Assembly: GCA_016710015.1 (NCBI GenBank)
Contig: JADJLR010000002.1
Coordinates: 62,001-126,000, forward strand
Origin: Flavobacteriales bacterium
Lineage (GTDB): Bacteria > Bacteroidota > Bacteroidia > Flavobacteriales_F > PHOS-HE28
Reading direction: 5' to 3'
Length of the DNA: 64,000 bases
Shown here: positions 6,526 through 15,883 of the stretch, one piece after another
Numbering within the stretch: the first letter of the stretch is position 1
How the letters are laid out: every line of letters begins with the position of its first letter
Made by a program: the position numbers and the translations under genes
The notes under the pieces: model-generated
Seen by the model: the letters and a program-made list of their open reading frames with translations, nothing else
What the model was told of the DNA's origin: nothing
Database searches by the model: none

Positions 6526-8963
6526 CAGCGAATGATCTGGAATCGTTCGTCCATGGAATCAATTCCGTGGGCATCCGTTGCACGAAGGACATACGTACCC
6601 GTGGCCAGATCCGACACATCCAACGCCAACTGATAATCACCCGAGATCACTTCCGTGGTCCGTTCGATCAGCCTCCCGTCACTCCCGATCACATCCCACC
6701 AATAGGTTCCTTGTCCATCGATCCGTCCCGACACTCCCAGTGTGGTGCTTGTAGGCACAGGCCCCAAACGCATGGTGAACGACCGCTCCTCCCCTTCACC
6801 GATACCGATGGCGAACGTGGTCTTTCCAAAGGCATACTGCCCGCGTTGCATGTTCTCGAAAGTGATACTCCCGTGCCCATTGGTCAGGTTTCCGGTCAAG
6901 ACCGATTGGTCTTGAAAAATGGTCCACGGTTCATTCGCCGTTGCGCGGAAGAGTAGTGCCATCCCGTATTCATTCCCATCGATCAACTCAAAGTCGAATT
7001 CCGAAGCTTGACCACCGTTGTAGAACAAACGCCCGCCCAGCACGGTGCCATCTGGCCAAAGGCCATCCACGTTCCAATAGTGTGTGGTACTCACCTCCAG
7101 AATGTCTGCGGGTAGTGGGGATTGATCCGCGCCGGAATAGATGTGATCCACCCGAACCAGCGTGCTATCCACCAATTCCGTTCCGTACACGCGGAAATCA
7201 ACGTAGGGCAGTGTACTGGAGAATGGCACACCCGGCACCAACGTGACCTCGTTGTCCATGCGTGCTTGGTTCAGGTGCATACCGCGGTTCAACACCACCA
7301 TGGCTGGTTCGAACGGGGCATCCAGTGAAACAGTCGTTATCAGACCGCTCACAGTAATGGAGCGCTCTGCCACTTCCCCATCGGCAGATAGGAATGATAC
7401 CGTGAGGGGGACTTCTTCATGCAATGCTTCCGTGCCCAACAGCTTCTGCCCTACCTCCACGTCCACGATCCACGCATCTTCGATCGCTGTGCTCAGATAT
7501 TGCCGAACCTCGAATACCGAATATCCCGGGGCGAATACCCAGGCATCGAAGAAGGGATCCAGATCCAACCCGCTATGCGCTTCAAGTGCATCCTTGAATC
7601 CCTCGGAGGTGATGGTGGAATTCGCAAGGTCCATCTGGATACCGCGCAAAGCCTGCCGAAAGAGTTCATCGCCCATATACCCACGCAGGTTGTGCATCAC
7701 CGAGGCGCCTTTGTAATACGTGTGCGTCCCGTATATGTACGGATCCGGCATGGGGGAAAGCGGCTGGTAACCACCATCGTTCACATGTGCCGTACGCAGC
7801 ACACTGAAGTGGTTGTCCTTCACCACCTTGATGTACTCCGATCTGCCGTAGATCCATTCCTCGATCAGGTGTCCGCTGTATTCGGCCGGTCCTTCCTTCA
7901 ACCACATCTCATTGTGGACGTATGGCGTTACGACATCCCCCCACCAGTGGTGACCGAGCTCATGCGTGAATAGCCCCCTGTTCCCTACGATGCTTTGATC
8001 CACCATGAACTGGGGATAAGCAACGTTCGTCAGGATCTCCAACGCGCCATCCGTCGTAAGCACATAACCGACACGGTCGTATCCATACGGACCGTACCAA
8101 TATTCGCACACGTCGATGGCGGCACCGAGATCCACGAATTTGCTGATCATGTTGGTCAAGTTCGAGGACTTCGCACTTAGTCGAACCGGAATGTCCCCGT
8201 TCACTCCGCTGTGAACGTAGTCGTGATCCACATAAGCGGATACGGCGACCGCACTCAGGTGTGTGGGAATGGATTGCGGCAGTTCGAAGGATCGGACCAC
8301 CGTGTCGCCAGCGAGTTGTTCCTCACCCAAGAAATTGCCTTGCCCATGGAAACGGTACGTGCCAGCGCTCTTGACATGGTAGGTATACGTTGCTCGCTCA
8401 ACGAAACTGTCAAAGCAGGGATACCACACCTTGCCGAAGTTGGGCGGAATGGTACTCAGGCCGATCCCCAAGTTGTACGCATAGCCACTTTCAAAGTAGA
8501 AACCACCCCACTCCGGATCGCGATGCGGAACCCCGTGGTAATGCACGGTGAGCGCTTGCTCTTCCCCCACGACCGGTACCGAGTTGAATTCCACCTTCAA
8601 GAATTGGTCGTCGTAAGTGAATGTCAGCGGACCGTCCGCATTCCGCACAGAATCCACCGTGAGTTGAAAGAGGTCGAAGCGGATGAAGATCTGATCCTCC
8701 AAAAGCGGAACGAAGGTGATGGTCGTGGCGGCCCGGATGGTGGATGCACCGGTTGCAGTGACATCCAATGCGATGTCGTAGTGCAGTATATCGAAGGTGT
8801 CACTGCGTGCGATGGTCTCATCGATCTGTTCACGCGAACCGGCAGTCCACGAGATGGGACCCGGCGTATTGCGGAAATAGTGGCAGCCGAAGGGCTCCGG
8901 TTGCGCTTGGACAAATGAGGCAAGAACGACAGCACCGAGTAGCAAGGAAGTACGAAAGGTCAT
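6525..8963 (-). CDS. Secreted M1 family metallopeptidase with T9SS-type C-terminus
   Basis: An 812-residue zinc aminopeptidase-like protein. There is a signal peptide (about residues 1-20), an N-terminal beta domain of the M1 fold and the zinc motif HELGHHWWGD (334-343). The third ligand is Glu357 in LKEGPAEY, exactly 18 residues after the second His. The usual GAMEN exopeptidase motif is replaced by DGALEI (about 305-310), so strict aminopeptidase specificity is uncertain. A long beta-rich C-terminal half ends in VSDLATGTYVLRATD...ERFQIIR, which looks like a T9SS type A sorting domain. It is probably released or surface-attached and digests peptides. Confidence 0.88.
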   Translation of the reverse strand: MTFRTSLLLGAVVLASFVQAQPEPFGCHYFRNTPGPISWTAGSREQIDETIARSDTFDILHYDIALDVTATGASTIRAATTITFVPLLEDQIFIRFDLFQLTVDSVRNADGPLTFTYDDQFLKVEFNSVPVVGEEQALTVHYHGVPHRDPEWGGFYFESGYAYNLGIGLSTIPPNFGKVWYPCFDSFVERATYTYHVKSAGTYRFHGQGNFLGEEQLAGDTVVRSFELPQSIPTHLSAVAVSAYVDHDYVHSGVNGDIPVRLSAKSSNLTNMISKFVDLGAAIDVCEYWYGPYGYDRVGYVLTTDGALEILTNVAYPQFMVDQSIVGNRGLFTHELGHHWWGDVVTPYVHNEMWLKEGPAEYSGHLIEEWIYGRSEYIKVVKDNHFSVLRTAHVNDGGYQPLSPMPDPYIYGTHTYYKGASVMHNLRGYMGDELFRQALRGIQMDLANSTITSEGFKDALEAHSGLDLDPFFDAWVFAPGYSVFEVRQYLSTAIEDAWIVDVEVGQKLLGTEALHEEVPLTVSFLSADGEVAERSITVSGLITTVSLDAPFEPAMVVLNRGMHLNQARMDNEVTLVPGVPFSSTLPYVDFRVYGTELVDSTLVRVDHIYSGADQSPLPADILEVSTTHYWNVDGLWPDGTVLGGRLFYNGGQASEFDFELIDGNEYGMALLFRATANEPWTIFQDQSVLTGNLTNGHGSITFENMQRGQYAFGKTTFAIGIGEGEERSFTMRLGPVPTSTTLGVSGRIDGQGTYWWDVIGSDGRLIERTTEVISGDYQLALDVSDLATGTYVLRATDAHGIDSMDERFQIIR

Positions 8964-9062
8964 GTGGTGAATGGCCTTCCGGCCAATGGCCGAATCTACG
9001 CCATCCTGTGGGCTACGCTACAGCCTTCGCGGTTATTGGGTGGCATGAGGGCATACCACGTC

Positions 9063-9723
9063 CTAGAAGCAGCCCACCTTCACCGTGATACCCGCATTGA
9101 AACCATGCAAAGCATCTTTTGGTGTTTCCGGCAGGGTGATGTCCGTGGTGTACCGGTACGATGCGCCAACGCCCAATCGGACCAAGCGGATCAGGTTGAA
9201 CTCCAGTTCTACGCCGGCATCCACCACGAAGAAGGCCTGGTAGTCGTCATCCGCGTACCAATAGAGACCCTCATCGTGCTGTCGCTTTTGGAAGGTTTGG
9301 TAGCCACAACCACCGGCACCCACGATGATCGGCAGGCTGATGGATCGGGCTGCGCGGTGCAATGATCGGCTCAAGGAGCAGTCCACCATAACCCATCACG
9401 AAGCGGCTTCCACGGTACAGACTGTCCCCTTCGGTGGAGCGATGCAGGTCATAGGCTCGATTCGGCACATCGGTAACAAGCCCATGTCCGGCCAGACCCA
9501 AGGTGAAGCCATGATCGATGAGCCAGCCGCCACGCCCACCTACTAACAGTGCATCGTGATCCATGATCCGGGTGAAGCTTACGCTCGGAGCGCCCCAGCC
9601 TCCATTCGCTAGATCTCTTTCTCCACCGAAGAGCGTGCGGATATCGGGTTCGGCAGCTTCTTGTGCGTACAAGATGTGAAGAGGTGTGAGGAACAGGAAT
9701 GCGGAAATGGTGATGGCTTTCAT
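9063..9723 (-). pseudogene. Frameshifted outer-membrane beta-barrel-like protein
   Basis: One gene appears split over two frames. Frame 1 starts at 9723 with a signal peptide (MKAITISAFLFLTPLHILYA) and runs through FGGERDLANGGWGAPSVSFTR to SRFVMGYGGLLLEPIIAPRSPIH, then loses sense. The other frame continues with SLPIIVGAGGCGYQTFQ and ends GFNAGITVKVGCF at 9063, a typical barrel strand ending. The switch lies near 9340-9350; restoring two bases (CATATCAGC for CATCAGC) would rejoin the frames. The reconstructed product is about 220 residues with alternating hydrophobic beta strands. Function unknown. It may be a sequencing error rather than a true pseudogene. Confidence 0.7.
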
Positions 9724-10135
9724 GATCGTTTGGTTCTAGTGCTAAGACAACTGCACCCCGCCATACCCCTATTCAAGCCAAGAAATAAAGCCCGAGGTTG
9801 ATCAACGTGGTAGTCGAACTAGAGTTTACCGCAAGTGAAATAGATCGGATCGATGAAGTTGGTGGTATTCCTGAAGCCGCTGGCCCTACACTTGGCCGGT
9901 GGGATTCGGGCTGGCCCCTTCGAGGACACCGCTGCTGGTCCGAAAGACGTTCATCTGGTGTCGACTTCCCGACCAGCAAGTGGTCCAAGATCCTTGGTTC
10001 GCTACTGCTTGCTGCTTACTAACTTTCCGGCCGGTCCTACCACAAGGGCTTTTCCTGAACCGAACGCATGGTGCGAGTTGTTGCTCGCGCGTATGGACGA
10101 CCCTCGTACGATTAGCACCCTATTCCCCTGACCCG
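9724..10135. other. 412-bp spacer without a recognisable gene
   Basis: Short open frames on both strands lack a credible start, homology or normal composition. No clear terminator or promoter was found. It probably holds the upstream regions of the divergent beta-barrel gene and phosphoenolpyruvate synthase. Confidence 0.4.
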
Positions 10136-12588
10136 ATGTCCCACGCTCCTTACCTCAAATGGCTCCACGAAGTTGAACTCAGCGACATCCCTACCGTGGG
10201 CGGCAAGAATGCCAGCCTCGGAGAGATGATCCAGCACCTCGGGAAGCTCGGCGTAACCGTGCCCGGTGGATTCGTGATCACCGTGGCGAGTTACGAGGCC
10301 TTCATTGCCCACAATGTGTTGGACCAGAAGATCCGCGACATCGTGGCTGGGCTGGACGTGGACGATGTGGAGAACATTCGCCGGACCGGACTTGCCGCAC
10401 GCACACTCATCAAGAACGGAAAGTTCCCAGAGGAGATCTGGAAGGGCATTCTTCAACGGTATGATGAAATGAGCCAGCAATACGGACAAGAAGCCACGGA
10501 CGTGGCGGTCCGTTCTTCAGCCACAGCGGAGGACCTTCCGGATGCATCCTTCGCCGGACAGCAAGAAACGTTCTTGAACATTCGTGGACACCAGGATTTG
10601 ATCAGTGCGGTGCGCAACTGCTTCGCATCGCTCTTCACGGACCGTGCGATCGTGTACCGCGAAAGCCTCGGGTACGATCACTTCCAAGTAGGTCTGAGCG
10701 TTGGCATCCAGAAGATGGTGCGCTCCGATGTGGGCAGCAGTGGTGTGGCATTCTCGTTGGATACCGAAAGTGGATTCAAGGATGTAGTGCTCATCAATGG
10801 CAGTTACGGCCTCGGTGAAATGGTGGTGCAAGGTGCCGTGAGCCCGGATGAATTCCTGGTATTCAAACCCACCTTGGCTGAAGGCTACAGCAGCATCATC
10901 GAGAAGAAGCTTGGCAACAAGGACCGGAAGATGGTGTACGGTGGCGAGCCGGGAAAACCTACGTCCATCATTCCGATCGAGCGTGCGCAACGCAATCGCT
11001 TCTGCATCAATGACGATCAAGCGTTGGAGATCGCCCGCAGTGTGGCAGCGATCGAGAAATACTACAGCGACAAGAAAGGGCACTGGTGTCCAATGGATGT
11101 GGAATGGGCCGTGGACGGTCTCACCAAGCAACTGTTCATCGTGCAAGCACGCCCCGAAACGATCCATAGCCGAAAGGCCACGGATCGGGTGGTGGAATAC
11201 AAGATCGACAAACCGGCGGAAGTCAAGGAGATCATCCGTGGGATCGCCATCGGGGATCGAGTGGGTGCCGGAAAGGTCCGGATCCTATTCAGCCTCGACG
11301 GACGTGGTGGCGATACGGACGGCAAGGATTTCCAACACGGGGATGTGCTCGTAACCGACATGACCGACCCCGATTGGGAGCCGATCATGAAAAAGGCCAG
11401 CGCGATCATCACCAATAAGGGAGGTCGCACTTGCCATGCAGCTATCGTGGCCCGTGAGATGGGAGTACCGGCCATCGTGGGTTGCGGTAATGCCACCGAC
11501 CTGCTGGATACCGGAAGAGAGGTGACAGCCAGTTGCTGTGAAGGCGATACGGGTGTGGTCTATGAAGGCATCATCCCCTACGCCAAGGAGGAAACCATGC
11601 TCTCCGACATACCGGAAACGAAAACGCCGATCATGCTCAACGTGGCGAGCCCGGATCTTGCCTTCAAGTTCAGTGGACTGCCCAATGCGGGTGTTGGATT
11701 GGCGCGCGAAGAATTCATCATCAACAACTACATCCAGGCACATCCGCTCGCGCTCTTGCAACACAAGGAATTGGGTGACACCAACCTGAGCGGCAAGATC
11801 AGTTACCTGATCAATGGATACGAGGACGAGGAGATCTTCTTCGTGAAGAAACTCAGCTACGGCATCGCCAAGATCGCCAGCGCCTTTTACCCGAACAAGG
11901 TCATCGTGCGATTCAGTGACTTCAAGAGCAACGAGTACAAGAACCTCTTGGGTGGCGAGCATTTCGAGCCTGACGAGGAGAATCCGATGATCGGATGGCG
12001 TGGTGCAAGCCGCTACTACAGCGAAGTGTACAAGGAAGCCTTTGGGCTGGAGTGCAAGGCGATCCGGCGCGTACGCGAGAAAATGGGCCTGAAGAACGTG
12101 GTGGTGATGGTGCCTTTCTGCCGAACGGTGGAAGAGTTGAAGAAGGTGAAGGGCGTGATGGAGGAATACGGACTCCAGCGCGGCAAGGAAGGCTTGGAAC
12201 TGTACCTCATGGCCGAATTGCCGAGCAATATCATCATGGCCGAGGAGTTCAGCAAATACATCGATGGCTTCTCCATCGGTAGCAACGACCTCACCCAACT
12301 CACCCTTGGTCTGGACCGCGATAGCGCGCTAGTGAGCCACCTCTACGATGAAAGGGATCCCGCCGTCAAAGGGATGTTGAAGATGCTGATCGAGACCGCC
12401 AAACGTACCGGTACCAAAGTGGGCATTTGTGGCCAAGGACCCTCTGACTTCCCTGATTTCGCCCAATTCCTGGTCCAATTGGGATCGACTCCATCAGTGT
12501 AACACCAGACTCCTTGCTGAAGACCAAGCGGGCGATCGCTGAGGTGGAGAAGACGCTGGCCGGGAAGAAGGAAAGTGCGACGGCCTAG
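10136..12588 (+). CDS. ppsA: Phosphoenolpyruvate synthase, frameshifted near the C-terminus
   Basis: This enzyme converts pyruvate, ATP and water to phosphoenolpyruvate, AMP and phosphate for gluconeogenesis. The N-terminal ATP-binding domain includes VGGKNASLGEMI and DVAVRSSATAEDLPDASFAGQ. The swivelling phosphohistidine domain has GGRTCHAAIVARE (catalytic His about 432), and the C-terminal PEP domain has FSIGSNDLTQLTLG and the catalytic Cys in GICGQGPSD (about 764). The open frame stops at 12502 after LVQLGSTPSV. The normal tail (IDSISVTPDSLLKTKRAIAE...) continues in another frame to TAG at 12586-12588. One missing G in the GGG run at 12481-12483 would restore it. The ATG at 10136 fits the family start. 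Confidence 0.93.
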
Positions 12589-12782
12589 GTGCACGGAGAC
12601 TTACCGGAAGCGCTCGCATTGGGTATCGATCGACTTGCCATTCGTGATCCGGTCGCGTTCTTGGTCGATGTGCTCCATCACATTGCCGCGCTAACATTCG
12701 TCTTGTCGGCACACCGCCCAAGTGCTGGGCCTGTCGATCGAAACAATCGAGTCCCTGCCACCGTAGCAAGCACCTCGAATCG

Positions 12783-13178
12783 ATGACCATGAAGAAATTC
12801 CTACTTGCCTTCGCAGCATCCGGCCTCGTACTCGCAGGTCATGCGCAATCTTCCATTCCCCCGAACGCGGATGGGTCCCTCCTGAACAAAGAGGCCGACA
12901 GCACGGAACCCGTGAATGCGAAATCAGTCGCGCCATCCAAGATGAACACCGTCCGTGTTCACCCGGTACCCGTTCAAGGGTCCACCAATGTGGACTGCCC
13001 GGCAGGCATCCTTTCCATCACCGTACGCCGAACGGATGGCAACATCATCCAGCAGATCCCAGCGAACGGGGCTCAACATGTGGTGGTCACCTTCCAGCAC
13101 CGAGGCATCCATGTGCTGGAGGTCATGGATCGCGATGGCATTCGCCACGTGATGCGGATCCTCGTGGAATCGGTCTAG
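12783..13178 (+). CDS. Small secreted protein with T9SS-like sorting domain
   Basis: A 131-residue protein with signal peptide (MKKFLLAFAASGLVLAGHAQ) and a Ser/Asp/Glu-rich linker. A C-terminal beta module (VRVHPVPVQGSTNVDC ... HRGIHVLEVMDRDGIRHVMRILV) has the shape of a type A T9SS sorting domain. Almost nothing remains besides signal and sorting module, so it may be a minimal cargo or a remnant of a larger one. The start could be 12783 (MTMKK) or 12789 (MKK). Confidence 0.6.
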   Translation: MTMKKFLLAFAASGLVLAGHAQSSIPPNADGSLLNKEADSTEPVNAKSVAPSKMNTVRVHPVPVQGSTNVDCPAGILSITVRRTDGNIIQQIPANGAQHVVVTFQHRGIHVLEVMDRDGIRHVMRILVESV

Positions 13179-13332
13179 ACGCTGCAATTCCGGCGTTCCG
13201 GACCCGAGGTCACCACGCAGGACCACGCCCGTTCTGAACCGCGGATTTCGACTGGGTCAAAGCGGGCATGATCGAACGGGGCGATCCGTTCAATGGAGCT
13301 TTAGTGAACAGATCCTCCCCATCTTTCGGCAC

Positions 13333-13863
13333 ATGATCACGTTGCCGATCCCTTCCCTCGTTGGCCTCACCACCGAGCGCTTGTTGTTCCGCCATGCCAC
13401 CTTGAAGGATAATGCATGGTGGATGGAGTACCACAACAGTGCCGAGGCCATCCGCTTCATGCCGTTCACTGTTGGAAGTGAAAGCGACTGTGTACAGTTC
13501 ATTCAATGGACCCTGGATCGGATACCGCGTGATGGATCATGTTTGAATGCCATTCTGGAACGGTCCACCGGTAGCCCGGTAGCGATGATCGGGCTGCTGA
13601 CACAGGAAGTTGAAGGCACCACCGAACTGGAGATCGGATACCACCTAGTACCGTCAGCTTGGGGAAGAGGTTATGCTACAGAAGCTGCGATGGCTTGCAA
13701 AGAATTCGCACAGAAGCATGCGCTGGCACCTTCCGTGGTGTCGTTGATCGATGCTGGGAATGAAAGAAGTGTCGCGGTCGCAGAGCGCAATGGCATGCAG
13801 TTCGAACGCCTCGCGATCCACCGCGATGAAGAAGTGATGCTGTACCGCGTTGGGTTAAGGTGA
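13333..13863 (+). CDS. GNAT family N-acetyltransferase (RimJ/RimL-like)
   Basis: A 176-residue acetyltransferase. It begins with the RimJ-type LTTERLLFRHATLKD segment and has the acetyl-CoA binding motif A around YHLVPSAWGRGYATEAAMAC (about 105-125, with the Q/RxxGxG/A-like RGYA turn). It ends with SVALRD-like SLIDAGNERSVAVAERNGM. These enzymes acetylate N-terminal amines of ribosomal proteins or small molecules; the substrate here is unknown. It converges with the DUF1801 gene, whose end lies 3 bases away. Confidence 0.88.
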   Translation: MITLPIPSLVGLTTERLLFRHATLKDNAWWMEYHNSAEAIRFMPFTVGSESDCVQFIQWTLDRIPRDGSCLNAILERSTGSPVAMIGLLTQEVEGTTELEIGYHLVPSAWGRGYATEAAMACKEFAQKHALAPSVVSLIDAGNERSVAVAERNGMQFERLAIHRDEEVMLYRVGLR

Positions 13864-13866
13864 CCT

Positions 13867-14247
13867 TCACTTTCTCTTGGCGCTCCCCCACTTGGCTTCC
13901 AATTCCGCAACCTTCTCCTTCACGATCGCCTTCACAACGGCCGCAGGGATGGGCTTTTTCGACGTGAATTGTATGGTACCCTTGCTTCGTTTGAAATCTT
14001 TCAGGACGTCATCAAAGCCCTTCGGCATCATCCCATACAAAGCGCAATGATTCTTCGCGGCACCCATGTAGAGCAAAGGATGTCCGTGCAACTTGAACCC
14101 CGGGAGGCCATAGCCGAAGTATTCTTCGCAGCTGGGTACGGCGGCGAGGATCTGCTTCCGTAGTTTCTGCAAAGCTGAGGCCTGGTCCGTTGGAAGTGCT
14201 TCCAGGTAGTCGTCGGTGTTCGTCGGTTTCTTGGGAAGGTCGCGCAT
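13867..14247 (-). CDS. DUF1801 domain protein (YdhG/iron-chaperone-like fold)
   Basis: A 126-residue cytosolic protein. The DUF1801 core is visible as SALQKLRKQILAAVPSCEEYFGYGLPGFKLHG and the short beta segment LLYMGAAKNHCALYGMMP, with a basic tail. Members resemble frataxin-like or small-ligand binding folds; the biochemical role is not established. The ATG at 14247 removes an unrelated N-terminal extension. It is the last gene of a minus-strand run that starts with a beta-lactamase; 112 bases separate it from the VOC gene. Confidence 0.82.
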   Translation of the reverse strand: MRDLPKKPTNTDDYLEALPTDQASALQKLRKQILAAVPSCEEYFGYGLPGFKLHGHPLLYMGAAKNHCALYGMMPKGFDDVLKDFKRSKGTIQFTSKKPIPAAVVKAIVKEKVAELEAKWGSAKRK

Positions 14248-14359
14248 GGTGTTGGTATTTGGAACGCAGCTCGCGCAGATGAATATGATCACGCGGATCT
14301 GAATCCATTGCTGGCTCTATCAGCGTTCATCTGCATCGTCCGCGTCATCTGCGTTCAAT

Positions 14360-14770
14360 TCACTTCTGAAGCGCCGTTGGATCCATCCAGAAGACCTCCC
14401 AGATGTGTCCATCAAGGTCATTGAAACTGCGACCGTACATGAAACCATGATCCTCAGTTGGCCTGCATTCCGTAGCACCCGCTGCGATCGCTTTTTCGAA
14501 TAGCACGTTCACGGCCTCCTTACTTTCGACTGAAAGCGCCAGCAGTGTCTCGGTGGTCCTGGTCGCGTCTGAGATGGTCTTCTCCTTCGGCACAAAGCGC
14601 TCCATGTGCCCAGTGGTGAGCAGCATGGCGTAGATGGTGTCGCTGATCACCAGGCAAGCCGCGTTCTCATCCGTGAACTGGCGCTTGAATGTGTAGCCGA
14701 GGTCCTCGAAGAAGGCTTTGCTTTTTGCGAGGTCCTTCACGTGCATGTTGATGAAGATCTGCGTAGTCAT
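14360..14770 (-). CDS. VOC family protein (glyoxalase/bleomycin resistance fold)
   Basis: A 136-residue protein with two beta-alpha-beta-beta-beta modules. The first is INMHVKDLAKSKAFFEDLGY followed by the strand ACLVISDTIYAMLL. The second includes TECRPTEDHGFMYGRSFNDLDGHIWEVFWMDP, where the His-Glu pair in DGHIWEVFW is the usual metal-binding end. VOC proteins include glyoxalases, dioxygenases and drug-binding resistance proteins; this subfamily is generally annotated only as VOC. It lies 21 bases downstream of the YdeI gene. Confidence 0.9.
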   Translation of the reverse strand: MTTQIFINMHVKDLAKSKAFFEDLGYTFKRQFTDENAACLVISDTIYAMLLTTGHMERFVPKEKTISDATRTTETLLALSVESKEAVNVLFEKAIAAGATECRPTEDHGFMYGRSFNDLDGHIWEVFWMDPTALQK

Positions 14771-14791
14771 GGGGTACGTGTTCGTCGTTGT

Positions 14792-15373
14792 TCAATGAAT
14801 GGTCTCACCGCGTTCCAACATACTGATGAACAGCGTGAGCCGTCTGGCGCGGGTCTCCGCTTTCTTGGCTGTATGAAGCCGGTGCAGTATCGCATAGCGG
14901 TTGCTCCCCTTCAGCGTATCGAAGAAGATCCGTGCTTTCTTGTTCTTCTTCAACGCCGTTTCCAGATCGGAAGGAACGGTGATCGTGCTTGCAGGTGCGT
15001 ATGCGTTGTCCCATTGGCCATTCGCCTTGGCACGATCGATCGCAGCAAGTCCGGCCGGGTGCATCAACTTGGCCTTGATCAATTGTTGTACGGTCCTTTT
15101 GTTGATCTCACTCCAGATGCTCCGTGGACCACGTGGTGTGTATTTCTGCAAGAAATAGGTCTCATCGAACCGCTTCCGAATGGCATCGATCCAGCCGTGG
15201 CACAATGCAATTTCCAATGCTTCCGGACAGGTGATCGATCGCACACCCGTGCCCTTCTTGGCCACCTTGATGTACACACCTTGTGAAGATGCGCCGTTGA
15301 CCTGCAGCCACGCCTCCCACTCTTGAGGCGTCTCGAACTCCATGGTCGGTCGATCGGTAGGTAGTCCGGTCAT
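14792..15373 (-). CDS. YdeI/OmpD-associated (OmdA) family protein
   Basis: A 193-residue protein. FETPQEWEAWLQVNG opens the family, YIKVAKKGTG and EALEIALCHGWIDAIRKRFD form the conserved core, and YTPRGPRSIWSEINKR is the diagnostic motif. The C-terminal helical part has the LKKNKKARIFFDTL and RARRL segments of the OmdA domain. Family members have been linked to bacteriocin or antimicrobial-peptide tolerance, but mechanism is unknown. It lies 19 bases after the GyrI-like gene on the same strand. Confidence 0.88.
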   Translation of the reverse strand: MTGLPTDRPTMEFETPQEWEAWLQVNGASSQGVYIKVAKKGTGVRSITCPEALEIALCHGWIDAIRKRFDETYFLQKYTPRGPRSIWSEINKRTVQQLIKAKLMHPAGLAAIDRAKANGQWDNAYAPASTITVPSDLETALKKNKKARIFFDTLKGSNRYAILHRLHTAKKAETRARRLTLFISMLERGETIH

Positions 15374-15392
15374 TGTTGATCTTTTATTTCAC

Positions 15393-15875
15393 TTATCCAC
15401 CAACCACCCAGTTCAACTCTGTGCGATGGTCCTTGGCATCCTTCACATCATTCGGGTTGGTCAGGTATCGCTCCCAGAACCGCCCACTCTCCGGAAGTTT
15501 CTGCTCGCGAACCCAAGCCTGCAATTCTCCCCATGCATCCCCTAACGCCTCATACGGACCTTGGTAGACGGAGCGAACCACCCTCTCCGCTGGCAGTGTG
15601 CCGTTCACCACGCGTCCGCTCGCCTTGATCGCCTTCTCCACAGGAAATCCGATCTCGAAGTTGAAGGTATCCGACGGACGACAATGGTGGTAAGAGAACA
15701 TCGGCCCGGTTGGTTGCATGCCTTGGTCGGCAAGTGTTTTCAGGATCTCTTGGATCGCGGGGTCCATGTACTTGGGCATGTCGCGGCCCGGGATGACCAA
15801 GTGGATCACAGCAGTGGTCTGCTCTTGGGTTTCGACGATGGTTGGGGTGGTGTTCATGGTCTTGAGGTTGTCCAT
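15393..15875 (-). CDS. GyrI-like small-molecule-binding domain protein
   Basis: A 160-residue stand-alone effector-binding domain of the AraC-E_bind/GyrI type. Features are IVETQEQTTAVIHLVIPGRDM, the YHHCRPSDTFNFEIGFPVE strand and PAERVVRSVYQGPYEALGDAW near the C-terminus. There is no DNA-binding domain. Such domains bind amphipathic drugs, and in SbmC/GyrI they modulate gyrase poisoning. A second Met at residue 7 (15857) is an alternative start. It is 8 bases downstream of the beta-lactamase stop, so cotranscription is likely. Confidence 0.82.
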   Translation of the reverse strand: MDNLKTMNTTPTIVETQEQTTAVIHLVIPGRDMPKYMDPAIQEILKTLADQGMQPTGPMFSYHHCRPSDTFNFEIGFPVEKAIKASGRVVNGTLPAERVVRSVYQGPYEALGDAWGELQAWVREQKLPESGRFWERYLTNPNDVKDAKDHRTELNWVVGG

Positions 15876-15883
15876 TCGCTAGT

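Noticed and set aside
9773..10022. Overlapping small open frames on both strands
   Set aside because: Both read through the same spacer with no homology or start signal.
12589..12782. Small plus-strand gene after ppsA
   Set aside because: No recognisable product, no start signal, and composition unlike neighbours.
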